A DNA stretch of 61,904 nt from Lachnospiraceae bacterium (GCA_017483735.1 JAFUVF010000022.1:1-61904); one strand, 5' to 3'; positions 27,196-36,297 are shown, counted from the stretch's first letter. Program-made: numbers and translations. Notes: generated by a model from the letters alone, not told the origin.

Positions 27196-27390
27196 ATGAC
27201 AATAGCAAATGAATTAGATTCCACCTGTGGCATTTCTGATGAGGAATTAACACAAAGATTTAAAGAGGCAATCCGGATAGACGAGGAAGTGAGACGAATT
27301 AAGGGATTGCCGGTAGCCAGATATGACAGCACAACAAAAAAAGCGTATCTCGAATACCCGGATGGGAGACGTGAGTATGTCGGAGAATAA
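27196..27390 (+). CDS. Small antitoxin-like protein paired with a zeta-toxin relic
   Basis: A 64-residue acidic protein behind AAGGAG, overlapping by 14 nt the start of a gene with a zeta-toxin P-loop. Its C-terminus (YDSTTKKAYLEYPDGRREYV) and short helical N-terminus fit the small proteins that precede zeta-type kinases in Firmicutes, so I infer an antitoxin or chaperone role. It is intact although the toxin is not. It is not a classic epsilon protein by length or sequence. Confidence 0.65.
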   Translation: MTIANELDSTCGISDEELTQRFKEAIRIDEEVRRIKGLPVARYDSTTKKAYLEYPDGRREYVGE

Positions 27391-27638
27391 TGTTGTAAAA
27401 TTACCAGAAGTGATGGTGTTCGCTGGACCAAATGGTAGCGGAAAGACAACGATTACCGGAGTTGGTAAAGGTGTGTGATGTGCTTCATATATATGACAAT
27501 ACAATAGAACCTTTTAGGATATTTAAAAAGAGAAAGGATGTCTACTATCGTTGGAGCAATGAACATTGGGACAAGGATGAAATCGAAAAACTTTGTGGAA
27601 TCAGTGAATATATAAATGAGCAACAAGAAAAAGGATAA
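27377..27638 (+). pseudogene. Collapsed zeta-toxin-family kinase gene
   Basis: The 5' end encodes PEVMVFAGPNGSGKTTITG, the P-loop of zeta toxins (UDP-N-acetylglucosamine kinases). Right after it, near 27450, sequence shifts to another frame that reads LVKVCDVLHIYDNT then EPFRIFKKRKDVYYRW, the C-terminal end of such proteins. The whole middle, including the substrate site, is missing and the two ends are out of frame. A product made from ATG 27377 would stop at 27475-27477. This looks like an internal deletion of roughly 130 codons, judged from typical family length. Confidence 0.72.
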
Positions 27639-28281
27639 AATACAAAGTGCATATAAGGATTCTATCGGGATATATGATGATGTGCTGACGCAAGGCAATA
27701 TATTCAGCAGGATGTACATCCGCTTTTTCTGGAGCGGAACGGATGACAGCCGGATTGCTTCGGAGATTCTTTCATATATACCCGACGATTATGAAGTAAG
27801 GCTTCTTGATGTTCCTGTAGGTACGGCAGTGTTTACAGAGCAGAAGTGGAAGAAGCTGTCAAAGGCTCAGATCACATGCCTTGACTATAGTGAGGATATG
27901 CTCGATAAGGCAAAGAAAAGACTGTCAGGCTGTGATAATATTTCCTTCGTTCAGGGAGATGTAGGAAGGCTTCCTTTTGACGATGGAAGCTTTGATATAG
28001 TAATGAGCATGAACGGATTCCATGCGTTTCCGGATAAGAAAAGCGCTTTCAGGGAGACATGGCGTGTTTTGAAGAAAGGCGGACAGTTCATCGCCTGCTT
28101 TTATATCAGAGGAAAATCAAAGAGAACCGATTGGCTTGTAAGCCGGATTCTTTCAAAAAAAGGCTGGTTTACTCCGCCTTTTCCGACAGAGGAGCAGCTT
28201 CTAAAGATATTGAACAGGCTGTATTCGGATGTAGAGTGCCAGATTGATGGTTCCATGGTGTATTTCAGATGTGTAAAATAA
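27616..28281 (+). CDS. Class I SAM-dependent methyltransferase
   Basis: A 221-residue cytoplasmic methyltransferase of the UbiE/Methyltransf_11 type. Motif I is LLDVPVGTAVF (Val-Gly in place of the usual GxGxG spacing), then LDYSEDMLDKA, GDVGRLPFDDGSFDIVMSMN and a post-motif strand VLKKGGQFIACFY. The start overlaps the tail of the zeta relic by 23 nt; it may have lost its original upstream region in the same deletion. Substrate unknown; the divergent/adjacent TetR-ABC block gives only a weak link to drug or lipid modification. Confidence 0.82.
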   Translation: MSNKKKDKIQSAYKDSIGIYDDVLTQGNIFSRMYIRFFWSGTDDSRIASEILSYIPDDYEVRLLDVPVGTAVFTEQKWKKLSKAQITCLDYSEDMLDKAKKRLSGCDNISFVQGDVGRLPFDDGSFDIVMSMNGFHAFPDKKSAFRETWRVLKKGGQFIACFYIRGKSKRTDWLVSRILSKKGWFTPPFPTEEQLLKILNRLYSDVECQIDGSMVYFRCVK

Positions 28282-28297
28282 GCACCCTACACTTTTA

Positions 28298-28471
28298 TTA
28301 GACAGTCTGTAATAACTTTTCTTTTTCACTATTCGTCGTATTTGCAACGCTCTCTGCCCTTAAAGTATGTGCAGGCATATCGGGAACCGCTACCATATCA
28401 ATGTTACCCCGGCTTATTGCAACAGCCTCTAGTAATCCCTGCATTGTATCATTGAAAAAGTTATCATTCAT
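28298..28471 (-). pseudogene. Truncated HTH-antitoxin (HigA-like) N-terminus
   Basis: Reads MNDNFFNDTMQGLLEAVAIS then VAVPDMPAHTLRAE, the start of antitoxins that follow RelE/HigB toxins, behind a GGGAGG site (minus strand). It ends after 57 codons, before any HTH, so only the N-terminal arm survives. It lies 3 bp downstream of the toxin stub in the usual toxin-antitoxin order. Confidence 0.5.
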
Positions 28472-28474
28472 AGT

Positions 28475-28585
28475 CTATTCCTCCCTTAAAACAGCTACAA
28501 CGGCTCTAAATGCCTTTTTCATATCAAGTCCTAATGCGAACCATTTTTCTGTGAACTTGGGCACTTCTATAAATGTTCTATTCAT
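28475..28585 (-). pseudogene. Truncated RelE/HigB-type toxin N-terminus
   Basis: Minus strand: MNRTFIEVPKFTEKWFALGL, the usual beginning of a RelE/HigB-like mRNA interferase, then DMKKAFRAVVAVLREE and a stop after 36 codons. The catalytic core strands are missing, so an internal deletion seems to have joined its two ends. The plus-strand open frame over this region has no gene-like features. Confidence 0.5.
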
Positions 28586-28695
28586 AACCCTATTATTGCA
28601 TATATTATTTTGTTTATCAAGGGTATGATTAGTGATTTCCTGCTTGTCCAAAGCTTTATAAAATTTTTAATTCAATAATAAGCTAAAATAAATTC

Positions 28696-28750
28696 TTGAC
28701 AGAAGAAAGAGAACGGTGTACTCTTATACTTTAGAGAACACTGTTTACTT
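28696..28750 (+). promoter_or_regulatory. Promoter and repeated operator before the TetR gene
   Basis: TTGACA (28696-28701) is followed by candidate -10 boxes TACTCT (28719-28724, 17-bp spacing) and TATACT (28725-28730). The region holds two near-copies of one sequence: AGAGAACGGTGTACTCTT and AGAGAACACTGTTTACTTTT. Together they also form an inverted pair, AACGGTGT with ACACTGTT. This is a typical place for a TetR autoregulatory site. Confidence 0.5.
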
Positions 28751-28771
28751 TTGCGAGAGGATGAGCCTGTA

Positions 28772-29386
28772 ATGCCGAGAGATAAGACTGAAAGCCATTT
28801 ACGAATAGTGGAAGCGGCAAAAAAAGAGTTTTTGGAATATGGGTTTACCGAGGCATCACTACGCAGAATCGCTGCGAAAGCAGGGATACAGGTAAGCGGT
28901 CTGTATAAGCATTTTGAGAGTAAGGAAGCTATGTTTGAGTCCCTTGTAGGGCCGGCTGTAAACGGCTTTTATAAGCTGTATTCACGGATAGAGGGCGAAT
29001 ACTTTGGAGAGATTGATAAAATCGATGAAGGCTACGATTGGGAAGGTCAGAGAGAGACTATCCGTATGATGGAATATATGTACGACCATCTTGACGAATT
29101 TATTTTGATCATAACGAAATCACAAGGGACAAAATATGAAGATTTTACTCATGATGTTGCCGAGCTTGAAGAGGAAGTCACAATCAGGTATATGGAGGAG
29201 CTAAAAAAGGCGGGCTTCCCGGTTAAGGATTTTGACAGAAATGAGTTTCATTTGCTTGTGACCGCTTATATTTCGGCAGCGTTTCAGCCTATTCATCACG
29301 GCTTTAGCAGAGAAGAGGCAATGCATTATGCATGGACACTCGAAGAGTTCTATAAGCCTGCATGGAAGGCATGGTTTGGGATTTAG
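28772..29386 (+). CDS. TetR/AcrR-family transcriptional regulator
   Basis: A 204-residue repressor. The N-terminal DNA-binding domain reads RIVEAAKKEFLEYGFTEASL, then RRIAAKAGIQVSGLYKHFES, with the recognition helix VSGLYKHF. The C-terminal ligand-binding domain is helical and rich in Tyr and acidic residues. I start at ATG 28772, with AGAGG upstream, rather than TTG 28751. It lies just ahead of a 30-residue peptide and the two-subunit ABC exporter on the same strand, so it probably controls them as well as itself. The inducer is unknown. Confidence 0.9.
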   Translation: MPRDKTESHLRIVEAAKKEFLEYGFTEASLRRIAAKAGIQVSGLYKHFESKEAMFESLVGPAVNGFYKLYSRIEGEYFGEIDKIDEGYDWEGQRETIRMMEYMYDHLDEFILIITKSQGTKYEDFTHDVAELEEEVTIRYMEELKKAGFPVKDFDRNEFHLLVTAYISAAFQPIHHGFSREEAMHYAWTLEEFYKPAWKAWFGI

Positions 29387-29415
29387 ATATTTATTATAAC
29401 CCCACTAAAGTGGTA

Positions 29416-29445
29416 ACCCCACTTATGTGGGGTCATATTTGACCC
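29416..29445 (+). promoter_or_regulatory. Competing hairpins in the leader of the ABC exporter
   Basis: ACCCCAC (29416-29422) pairs with GTGGGGT (29427-29433). The same GGGT can instead pair downstream: GGGTCA (29430-29435) with TGACCC (29440-29445). The two stems exclude each other, an attenuator-like pattern just after tetR. A further small stem, GTTAG/CTAAC, follows before the AAAGGAGG site of the peptide at 29490. Confidence 0.4.
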
Positions 29446-29489
29446 GTAGGTTAGTCGCAACTAACTATAGGGAAAGGAGGGAAACTTAT

Positions 29490-29582
29490 ATGGGACAGAT
29501 TGTAAGTGCTTTGCCGTCAATTATTGCAGGAGCGCTGTTGGCAAGCATAGTATATCACATAGCATTACCGTTTTTGGGATAA
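29490..29582 (+). CDS. 30-residue hydrophobic peptide
   Basis: ATG 29490 lies 9 nt after a very strong AAAGGAGG site. The product is one predicted membrane helix (IVSALPSIIAGALLASIVYH plus a short tail). It ends 44 bp before the ABC exporter gene. It may be a small subunit of the exporter or a leader peptide coupling its translation to the hairpins upstream. The strong ribosome site supports real translation; the function is unknown. Confidence 0.6.
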   Translation: MGQIVSALPSIIAGALLASIVYHIALPFLG

Positions 29583-29626
29583 AGCAATATGAGCGCATAA
29601 AGAAATATAGAAACGGAGGAAATAAA

Positions 29627-31408
29627 GTGAAAAAGAAAAGTACATTATCTTGGGTACTGGAATTTGCCGGAAGGAAGAAAGGATATTTTGGCGGAAGCGT
29701 GGTGCTGGCAATACTTGGTGTGGCGGTATCCTTTGCACCGTATCTAGTCATTTCCGGAATCGTTTCAGAACTTTTGGCGGGAAACAAAGAGTGGGATTAC
29801 TACCTGAAAATGGTAGTGCTTATGGCTGTTCTGTGGATTGTACGGGTAACCTTACATTCGCTTTCCACAACCCTGTCCCATGTAGCTACCTTCAATGTGT
29901 TAGGAGGCATTAGAGAACAGCTCTGCGAAAAGCTTTCAAAAATTCCGCTGGGGTCAGTACTCGACGATAACAGCGGGACATATAAGAATATCATTGTGGA
30001 GAGAGTGGACTCGATGGAAACCACAATGGCGCATATTGTACCGGAGTTTACAGCCAATATTCTGCTTCCGCTTGTGATGTTTATCTATCTTATGATGATT
30101 GACTGGCGCATGGGACTTGCAAATCTTATCTCCGTTTTGATAGGCATAGCCTTTGCAGCAGTAATGATGGCAAAGAGTCAGGGAGGCTTCGAGCTGACGA
30201 TACAGAAAACGAAGAAGCTCAACGATACGGCAGTTGAATATATCAACGGGATAGAGGTCATCAAAGCCTTCGGAAAGACCGGCAGCTCCTATGAGAAGTT
30301 TATGATTGCCGCCAAAGAAGGCGCAGACTGCTTTATCGACTGGATGAGGAAATGTATCTGGTGGCAGGCGGGTACAATGTCCTTTATGCCGGCTACGCTT
30401 TTGGGAGTGCTTCCTGTGGGACTGCTCCTGTTCAGGACAGGAGGTCTTTCCGCTGGGGAATTCATCACAGGAATTATACTCTCTGCGGGACTTATCACAC
30501 CTCTTGTGATTGCTTTTTCCTACTATGATGACATTATGAAGATGGGAAGCATATTTGGTGAAGTTACAGAGATTCTGGAAAGACCGGAAATGATCAGACC
30601 CAAAAAAGCTGTGAGTGAGCCTGTAGGACATGATATCGTCCTTAAGAATGTTCATTTCACATATAAGGACAAAGAGGTTCTCCACGGCATCAATATGGAA
30701 ATAAAGGAAGGCGAGATAAACGCCATAGTAGGTCCGTCCGGTTCGGGAAAGAGTACAATAGCAAGACTGATTGATTCCCTTTGGGATGTGGAATCAGGCG
30801 TAATTACCTATGGAGGCGTGAATATCAAAGACCTTCCTCTCGACTATTATATGGGAAGGATTGCCTATGTAGCGCAGGACAATTATCTGTTTGATATGAG
30901 CGTAAAAGAAAATATCAGGCTCGGAAGGAGTAATGCGAGTGATGAAGATGTGATGAATGCAGCAAAAGCGGTTGGATGTCACGAATTCATACTTGGTCTT
31001 GAAAACGGATATGACACTATCGTCGGCGGCGCAGGCGGACACCTATCCGGAGGCGAGCGCCAGAGAATCTGTATTGCAAGAGCGATGCTAAAGGATGCGC
31101 CTGTCATAATTCTTGATGAAGCAACAGCCTATACAGACCCCGAAAATGAGGCGCTGGTACAGGAGGGCGTAGCAAAGCTTGTTAAGGGAAGGACATTGAT
31201 TGTTATTGCACACAGACTTTCGACTATCGTGGACGCAGACAAGATATTTGTGATAAAGGACGGAAGTCTGGAGGCTGAAGGAACACACAACGAGCTTCTG
31301 ACTGCGTGCAAGCTATATAAGAATATGTGGGCAGCACACAGTATGTCAAAGGATATGGATGAACCCACAGGCAAAGAGGGCGTCAGAGGGGAGGTAGCAT
31401 ATGCTTGA
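29627..31408 (+). CDS. ABC exporter subunit A (membrane-ATPase half-transporter)
   Basis: 593 residues: six membrane helices in about 1-310, then a nucleotide-binding domain with Walker A GPSGSGKST, Q-loop VAQDNYLFD, signature LSGGERQR, Walker B VIILDEATA with the catalytic Glu, and the switch His in IAHRLST. The start codon is GTG 29627 after GGAGG. It pairs with the next gene, with an 8-nt overlap, as a heterodimer. Both partners carry full catalytic motifs and the TDPENE/VDPENE stretch seen in siderophore and drug exporters of the IrtAB/YbtPQ type. The substrate (drug, peptide or iron-chelator) cannot be told from sequence. Confidence 0.93.
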   Translation: MKKKSTLSWVLEFAGRKKGYFGGSVVLAILGVAVSFAPYLVISGIVSELLAGNKEWDYYLKMVVLMAVLWIVRVTLHSLSTTLSHVATFNVLGGIREQLCEKLSKIPLGSVLDDNSGTYKNIIVERVDSMETTMAHIVPEFTANILLPLVMFIYLMMIDWRMGLANLISVLIGIAFAAVMMAKSQGGFELTIQKTKKLNDTAVEYINGIEVIKAFGKTGSSYEKFMIAAKEGADCFIDWMRKCIWWQAGTMSFMPATLLGVLPVGLLLFRTGGLSAGEFITGIILSAGLITPLVIAFSYYDDIMKMGSIFGEVTEILERPEMIRPKKAVSEPVGHDIVLKNVHFTYKDKEVLHGINMEIKEGEINAIVGPSGSGKSTIARLIDSLWDVESGVITYGGVNIKDLPLDYYMGRIAYVAQDNYLFDMSVKENIRLGRSNASDEDVMNAAKAVGCHEFILGLENGYDTIVGGAGGHLSGGERQRICIARAMLKDAPVIILDEATAYTDPENEALVQEGVAKLVKGRTLIVIAHRLSTIVDADKIFVIKDGSLEAEGTHNELLTACKLYKNMWAAHSMSKDMDEPTGKEGVRGEVAYA

Positions 31409-33137
31409 AATGTTAAAAAAGTTCTTCGATTTTTGTAATGAAGAAAACAGAAATAAGTTCTACGCTGCAGTCGCATTGGGAGTGCTTGATGCAATCTTTG
31501 GAGCAATGAAGATTCCGGCTGCGTATGTTGCGATTGATGCGGTTTTAAAAAACAATGCGGATGACAGAGCGTTACTTACGGTTATTGGTCTTATGCTCCT
31601 TTCCACCGTCGGCAAGATGGTGGTAAATCGTTTTTCACAAATGCTGCAGACCGAAGGGGGATATAATACGGCATGCGGAAAACGCATCGAAATTGGCGAG
31701 CATTTAAGATATCTTCCTATGGGATATTTTAATGATACGAGCCTTGGTCATATTACATCTGTTACAACCAACAGCATGGAACAGCTTTCAGACATTGCCA
31801 CAAGAGCGATCATCATGGTGCTGCAGGGCAGTATTACAACCGTGGTAATAGGCATAGGCATGTTTTTCTTTGATGTGCGCATAGGATTAATCTCTGTAAT
31901 CTGCATCGGGATATTCTTTCTTGTAAATAAATTGACGAACAGAAACGTTGCGAGAGTCGCTGATGAAAAAATCAGCGCCGACAAAGATCTGGTGGGCGTT
32001 ATTCTGGAATATGTACAGGGGATTGCCGAAATCAGAAATTATAATATTTTTGCCTCCAGCGGCGGCAGGGTAAAGAAAGCAATCGAACGCAAGAAAAAAG
32101 CAGATATCAGCGCTGAAACCGCAGCAATTCCAATGGTGGGTCTGCAAAATCTTATCTGTAAGCTGTCGGGAGTTGTAATTGCTGCAGCCACGCTGGTATT
32201 TTATCTGAACGGAACGATGAAGCTGTCCTATGCGATCACAATGCTTCTGTGCTCGTTTATGGTATTTGAGGCGTTAGATGCGGCGGGAATCTATACTGCA
32301 CTTCTTAAAATCATCGGGAAATGCGTGGATTTGGCACAGGAAATTCTGGATGTTCCGCAAATGAATATCGAAGGAGATAATATGATCCCCAAGAACAGGG
32401 ATATACATTTGGAGCATGTGAGCTTTGCATACGAGAACAGAAAGATTATTGATGATGTGACACTGGATATCAGGGAGAAGACGACGACAGCCATTGTAGG
32501 TCCCTCCGGAGGAGGGAAGACCACCATCACGTCGCTTATTGCAAGATTCTGGGATGTGGATGAGGGCAAAGTAACGCTTGGCGGGAGAGATGTCAAGGAT
32601 TACAGCTTTGACGTTCTGATGGAGAATTTCAGCTTTGTTTTCCAGAGAGTTTATCTGTTTGAGGACACAATCGCCAATAATATCCGATTCGGTAAGCCGG
32701 AGGCTTCTATGGATGAGGTGATCGCAGCGGCAAAGAAGGCATCATGCCATGATTTTATAAGCTCGCTGCCTGACGGCTACAATACAGTGATTGGTGAGGG
32801 CGGAGCTACACTTTCAGGCGGGGAAAAGCAGCGCATTGCCATTGCAAGAGCCATTATGAAGGATGCGCCGATAATCGTATTGGATGAAGCAACCGCCAAT
32901 GTAGACCCCGAGAATGAAAAGGAGCTGACAGAGGCAATTGAAAATCTCACAAGGGAGAAGACAATCATTATGATTGCCCACAGGTTAAAGACTGTTCGGC
33001 ATGCAGACCAGATTGTCGTAATAGATAAGGGCAAAATTGTACAGCGGGGAAATCATGAGGAACTGATGGCGGAGGATGGCATTTATAAGAGCTTTATATC
33101 CGGCAGGAGGAAGGCAGTCGGCTGGAGGATAGCCTGA
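31401..33137 (+). CDS. ABC exporter subunit B
   Basis: Partner of the preceding subunit: 578 residues, six membrane helices (about 20-300), then Walker A GPSGGGKTT, Q-loop FVFQRVYLFE, signature LSGGEKQR, Walker B IIVLDEATA and the His of IAHRLKT. Its start overlaps the end of subunit A by 8 nt, which ensures equal amounts. Both ATP sites look competent, unlike exporters with one degenerate site. The operon ends here. The 120-bp gap that follows has the typA promoter but no clear terminator. Confidence 0.93.
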   Translation: MLEMLKKFFDFCNEENRNKFYAAVALGVLDAIFGAMKIPAAYVAIDAVLKNNADDRALLTVIGLMLLSTVGKMVVNRFSQMLQTEGGYNTACGKRIEIGEHLRYLPMGYFNDTSLGHITSVTTNSMEQLSDIATRAIIMVLQGSITTVVIGIGMFFFDVRIGLISVICIGIFFLVNKLTNRNVARVADEKISADKDLVGVILEYVQGIAEIRNYNIFASSGGRVKKAIERKKKADISAETAAIPMVGLQNLICKLSGVVIAAATLVFYLNGTMKLSYAITMLLCSFMVFEALDAAGIYTALLKIIGKCVDLAQEILDVPQMNIEGDNMIPKNRDIHLEHVSFAYENRKIIDDVTLDIREKTTTAIVGPSGGGKTTITSLIARFWDVDEGKVTLGGRDVKDYSFDVLMENFSFVFQRVYLFEDTIANNIRFGKPEASMDEVIAAAKKASCHDFISSLPDGYNTVIGEGGATLSGGEKQRIAIARAIMKDAPIIVLDEATANVDPENEKELTEAIENLTREKTIIMIAHRLKTVRHADQIVVIDKGKIVQRGNHEELMAEDGIYKSFISGRRKAVGWRIA

Positions 33138-33176
33138 AAATAAAAATCATATAGATTTAATTACCTTAGAGCATTA

Positions 33177-33205
33177 TTGCAACTTAAATAAAAAAATGAT
33201 ATAAT
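33177..33205 (+). promoter_or_regulatory. Promoter of typA
   Basis: TTGCAA (33177-33182), 17-bp spacer, TATAAT (33200-33205) with a TGa extended -10, 55 bp before the start codon. Confidence 0.65.
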
Positions 33206-33259
33206 CGTGCTTTAGTTTTTGGAAAACAAAGAGACGCAGGGCGCAAATGAGGAGATATT

Positions 33260-35098
33260 ATGAAAGAGAAGAGAGAAGACATCAGAAACGTTGCAATAAT
33301 TGCCCATGTAGACCATGGCAAGACCACCCTTGTGGATGAACTTTTGAAGCAGAGCGGTGTGTTCAGAGAAAATCAAGAGGTTGCGGAGAGAGTAATGGAC
33401 TCCAACGATATCGAGAGGGAGAGGGGAATAACAATACTCTCGAAAAATACCGCAGTTACCTACAAAAATACAAAGATAAATATTATCGACACTCCCGGAC
33501 ATGCGGACTTCGGAGGGGAGGTCGAGCGTGTATTAAAAATGGTAAACGGCGTAATCCTTGTTGTGGATGCCTTCGAGGGAGCAATGCCCCAGACCAAGTT
33601 CGTGCTTCGCAAAGCGCTTGAATTAAAGCTTCCCGTGATCGTATGCATAAACAAGATAGACCGTCCGGAGGCAAGACCCGAAGAGGTAATAGATGAGGTT
33701 TTGGAGCTGTTTTTGGAGCTTGATGCGGACGATTCACAGCTTGACTGCCCCTTTGTATTTGCCTCCGCAAAGGAGGGAACTGCATCCCTGAAGGCGGATG
33801 AAGCCGGAAGCAGTATGGAGCCTCTTTTTGAGACGATCCTTGAATATATCCCTGCGCCGGAGGGCGACCCGGAGGCGGGTACGCAGGTACTCATAAGCAC
33901 TATAGACTACAATGAGTATGTGGGAAGGATCGGAATCGGAAAGGTCGACAACGGTACGATAAAGGTAAACGAGGAGGTTGTAATCTGCAATCATCATGAC
34001 CCGGATAAGCAGATAAAGACGAAGGTTTCAAAGCTCTATGAGTTTGACGGGCTTGACAGGGTAGAGGTAAAGGAGGCAGGCATAGGCTCCATTGTAGCAA
34101 TATCCGGTATTGAGGGAATACATATCGGAGATACTCTCTGCGCCCCGGATAATGTAAGCCCTATTCCCTTCCAAAAGATTTCCGAGCCCACCATAGCGAT
34201 GGATGTGATGGTAAACGATTCGCCCTTAGCGGGTCAGGAGGGAAAATATGTCACAAGCCGCCATATAAGGGAGAGGCTTTTTAAGGAGTTAAACACCGAT
34301 GTTTCTTTGAGAGTCGAGGAGACGGATTCCACAGAGAGATTCAAGGTATCGGGAAGAGGAGAGCTTCATCTTTCGGTGCTCATAGAAAATATGAGAAGAG
34401 AGGGCTTTGAGTTTGCAGTTTCAAAGGCGGAGGTACTCTACAAAAATGATGAGAACGGGAAGCTTTTGGAGCCAATGGAGCTTGCATATATTGATGTGCC
34501 CAACGACTTTTCGGGCGCTGTCATAGAAAAGCTTGGGACGAGAAAGGGAGAGCTCAGAAATATGAGCTCCATATCCGGAGGCACCTATACAAGACTGGAG
34601 TTCTCCATCCCTGTGAGAGGACTTATCGGATACAGGGGAGAATTTATGACGGATACCAAGGGTAACGGAATATTAAATACCGTATTCGACGGCTATGCGC
34701 CCTACAAGGGGGATATACAGTACCGAAAGCAGGGCTCCCTGATTGCCTTCGAGGCGGGAGAATCAATCACATACGGGCTCTTCAACGCACAGGAGAGAGG
34801 CACGCTCTTTATAGGACCGGGAGAAAAGGTTTATGCGGGAATGGTAATCGGTCAGACAGGAAGAGCGGAGGATATAGAAATAAATGTCTGCAAGAAAAAG
34901 CAGCTTACAAATACCAGAGCCTCCGGCTCGGATGAGGCGCTTAAGCTGACTCCGCCGAAGCTTCTTTCTCTTGAACAGGCGCTTGATTTCATTGATACGG
35001 ATGAGCTTTTGGAGGTAACTCCCACACATCTTCGCATCAGGAAAAAAATACTTGACCCGACGCTCAGAAAGAGAGCGGCAATAAATAAAAAGGCTTAA
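33260..35098 (+). CDS. typA: Ribosome-associated GTPase TypA/BipA
   Basis: Translational GTPase for ribosome assembly and stress or cold adaptation. It has 612 residues. G1 is AHVDHGKTTLVDEL, switch I is RGITILSKN, G3 is DTPGHADFGGEVER and G4 is NKIDRPEARP. These are followed by beta-barrel and EF-G-like domains and the BipA-specific C-terminus (SLEQALDFIDTDELLEVTP). A start at ATG 33260 has AGGAG. The MFS gene begins 2 nt after its stop, so the two are likely coupled. Confidence 0.97.
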   Translation: MKEKREDIRNVAIIAHVDHGKTTLVDELLKQSGVFRENQEVAERVMDSNDIERERGITILSKNTAVTYKNTKINIIDTPGHADFGGEVERVLKMVNGVILVVDAFEGAMPQTKFVLRKALELKLPVIVCINKIDRPEARPEEVIDEVLELFLELDADDSQLDCPFVFASAKEGTASLKADEAGSSMEPLFETILEYIPAPEGDPEAGTQVLISTIDYNEYVGRIGIGKVDNGTIKVNEEVVICNHHDPDKQIKTKVSKLYEFDGLDRVEVKEAGIGSIVAISGIEGIHIGDTLCAPDNVSPIPFQKISEPTIAMDVMVNDSPLAGQEGKYVTSRHIRERLFKELNTDVSLRVEETDSTERFKVSGRGELHLSVLIENMRREGFEFAVSKAEVLYKNDENGKLLEPMELAYIDVPNDFSGAVIEKLGTRKGELRNMSSISGGTYTRLEFSIPVRGLIGYRGEFMTDTKGNGILNTVFDGYAPYKGDIQYRKQGSLIAFEAGESITYGLFNAQERGTLFIGPGEKVYAGMVIGQTGRAEDIEINVCKKKQLTNTRASGSDEALKLTPPKLLSLEQALDFIDTDELLEVTPTHLRIRKKILDPTLRKRAAINKKA

Positions 35099-35100
35099 AG

Positions 35101-36255
35101 ATGGGCTCATTACTTCTGGCGGTCATATACCTTATATTTATAAGTCTCGGTCTTCCGGATTCTCTTTTGGGCTCCGGCTGGCCGACAATGCAGGCGGCAT
35201 TTAATGTGCCGTCTTCTTATGCAGGATATGTTTCCATGACGATATCCTTTATGACTATTATTTCCGCACTTTTAAGTCCGAGAATGATTAAGAGATTTCA
35301 CACGAAGTGGATAGTCATTGTGTCGATTTTTCTGACTATTATGGGACTTATCGGCTTCTCTTTGTCGGTAAATTATTATATGCTCTTTTTGTTCGCAATT
35401 CCATACGGATTGGGCGCAGGCTCCATTGATGCCTCGGTCAATCATTATGTGGCAAACCATTATTCGGGAGCGGTGATGAGCTTTTTACATTGCTTCTATG
35501 GAGTGGGTGCGGTGATAAGTCCCAATATAATGGCGTTAGCCTTGAGATATGCAGGGTGGAATGAGGGGTATTTATGGACCTCGTATATTCAGACGGGAAT
35601 ACTCATTATATGTATAATATCCCTCCCGCTGTGGTCGCAGGGGAAGGGCGCAGATGATGAAAATGAGGCTCTAGACAGCGCAGGCATAAGGGAATCCATA
35701 AGGGTTAAGGGAGTTGTCCCCACGCTTGTGAGCTTCTTTTCGTATTGCGCAGGAGAGATGACCTGTTTTCTGTGGACATCAAGCTACTTTGCAGGGACAA
35801 AGCAGGGCTTAAGCGACGAGCTCATAGCCTCCTTTGGTTCACTGATATTCGGCGGGCTTATGCTCGGAAGAATAATTTCGGGCTTTACATCGAACCGTTT
35901 GGGGGATAAAAGGCTTATAAGGATCGGAGTGGCAGTCGAAATCCTTGGAATAATTCTGGTACTTTTGCCTGTAGATAATTATATTGTCGCTGCGGTTGGA
36001 TTTGTCATTATAGGCACGGGAATGGGTCCCATCTATCCCTCCATACAGCATATGGCGCCGGAGCATTTCGGGAAAAGGCACAGCGCAGCGGTTATAGGCT
36101 TACAGATGGCGGCAGCATATCTTGGAAGCACGCTTATGCCGGTATGCTTCGGCTGGCTGCAGCAGAGCATGGGAATCGGCATAATGCCCGTATATCTTTT
36201 GATATTTGCACTTCTTAATATCGTGATGATTGAGGTATCATACAGAAAGCAGTAA
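35101..36255 (+). CDS. Major facilitator superfamily transporter
   Basis: 384 residues with about 12 predicted membrane helices. The loop 2-3 motif is present as SPRMIKRFHTKW, and the second-half counterpart as GFTSNRLGDKRLIRIG. The opening VIYLIFISLGLPDSLLGSGW is typical of sugar- or drug-type MFS proteins of Firmicutes (FucP/YbfB-like). It begins 2 nt after typA with no separate promoter visible. Substrate unknown. Confidence 0.88.
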   Translation: MGSLLLAVIYLIFISLGLPDSLLGSGWPTMQAAFNVPSSYAGYVSMTISFMTIISALLSPRMIKRFHTKWIVIVSIFLTIMGLIGFSLSVNYYMLFLFAIPYGLGAGSIDASVNHYVANHYSGAVMSFLHCFYGVGAVISPNIMALALRYAGWNEGYLWTSYIQTGILIICIISLPLWSQGKGADDENEALDSAGIRESIRVKGVVPTLVSFFSYCAGEMTCFLWTSSYFAGTKQGLSDELIASFGSLIFGGLMLGRIISGFTSNRLGDKRLIRIGVAVEILGIILVLLPVDNYIVAAVGFVIIGTGMGPIYPSIQHMAPEHFGKRHSAAVIGLQMAAAYLGSTLMPVCFGWLQQSMGIGIMPVYLLIFALLNIVMIEVSYRKQ

Positions 36256-36297
36256 TCAGCTTTCGTTCCCTTTAAAATTCCTTTGGTGGAGGATAAC

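Noticed and set aside
28401..28628. Plus-strand 75-residue open frame
   Set aside because: It lies opposite two better minus-strand relics with ribosome sites and has no ribosome site of its own.
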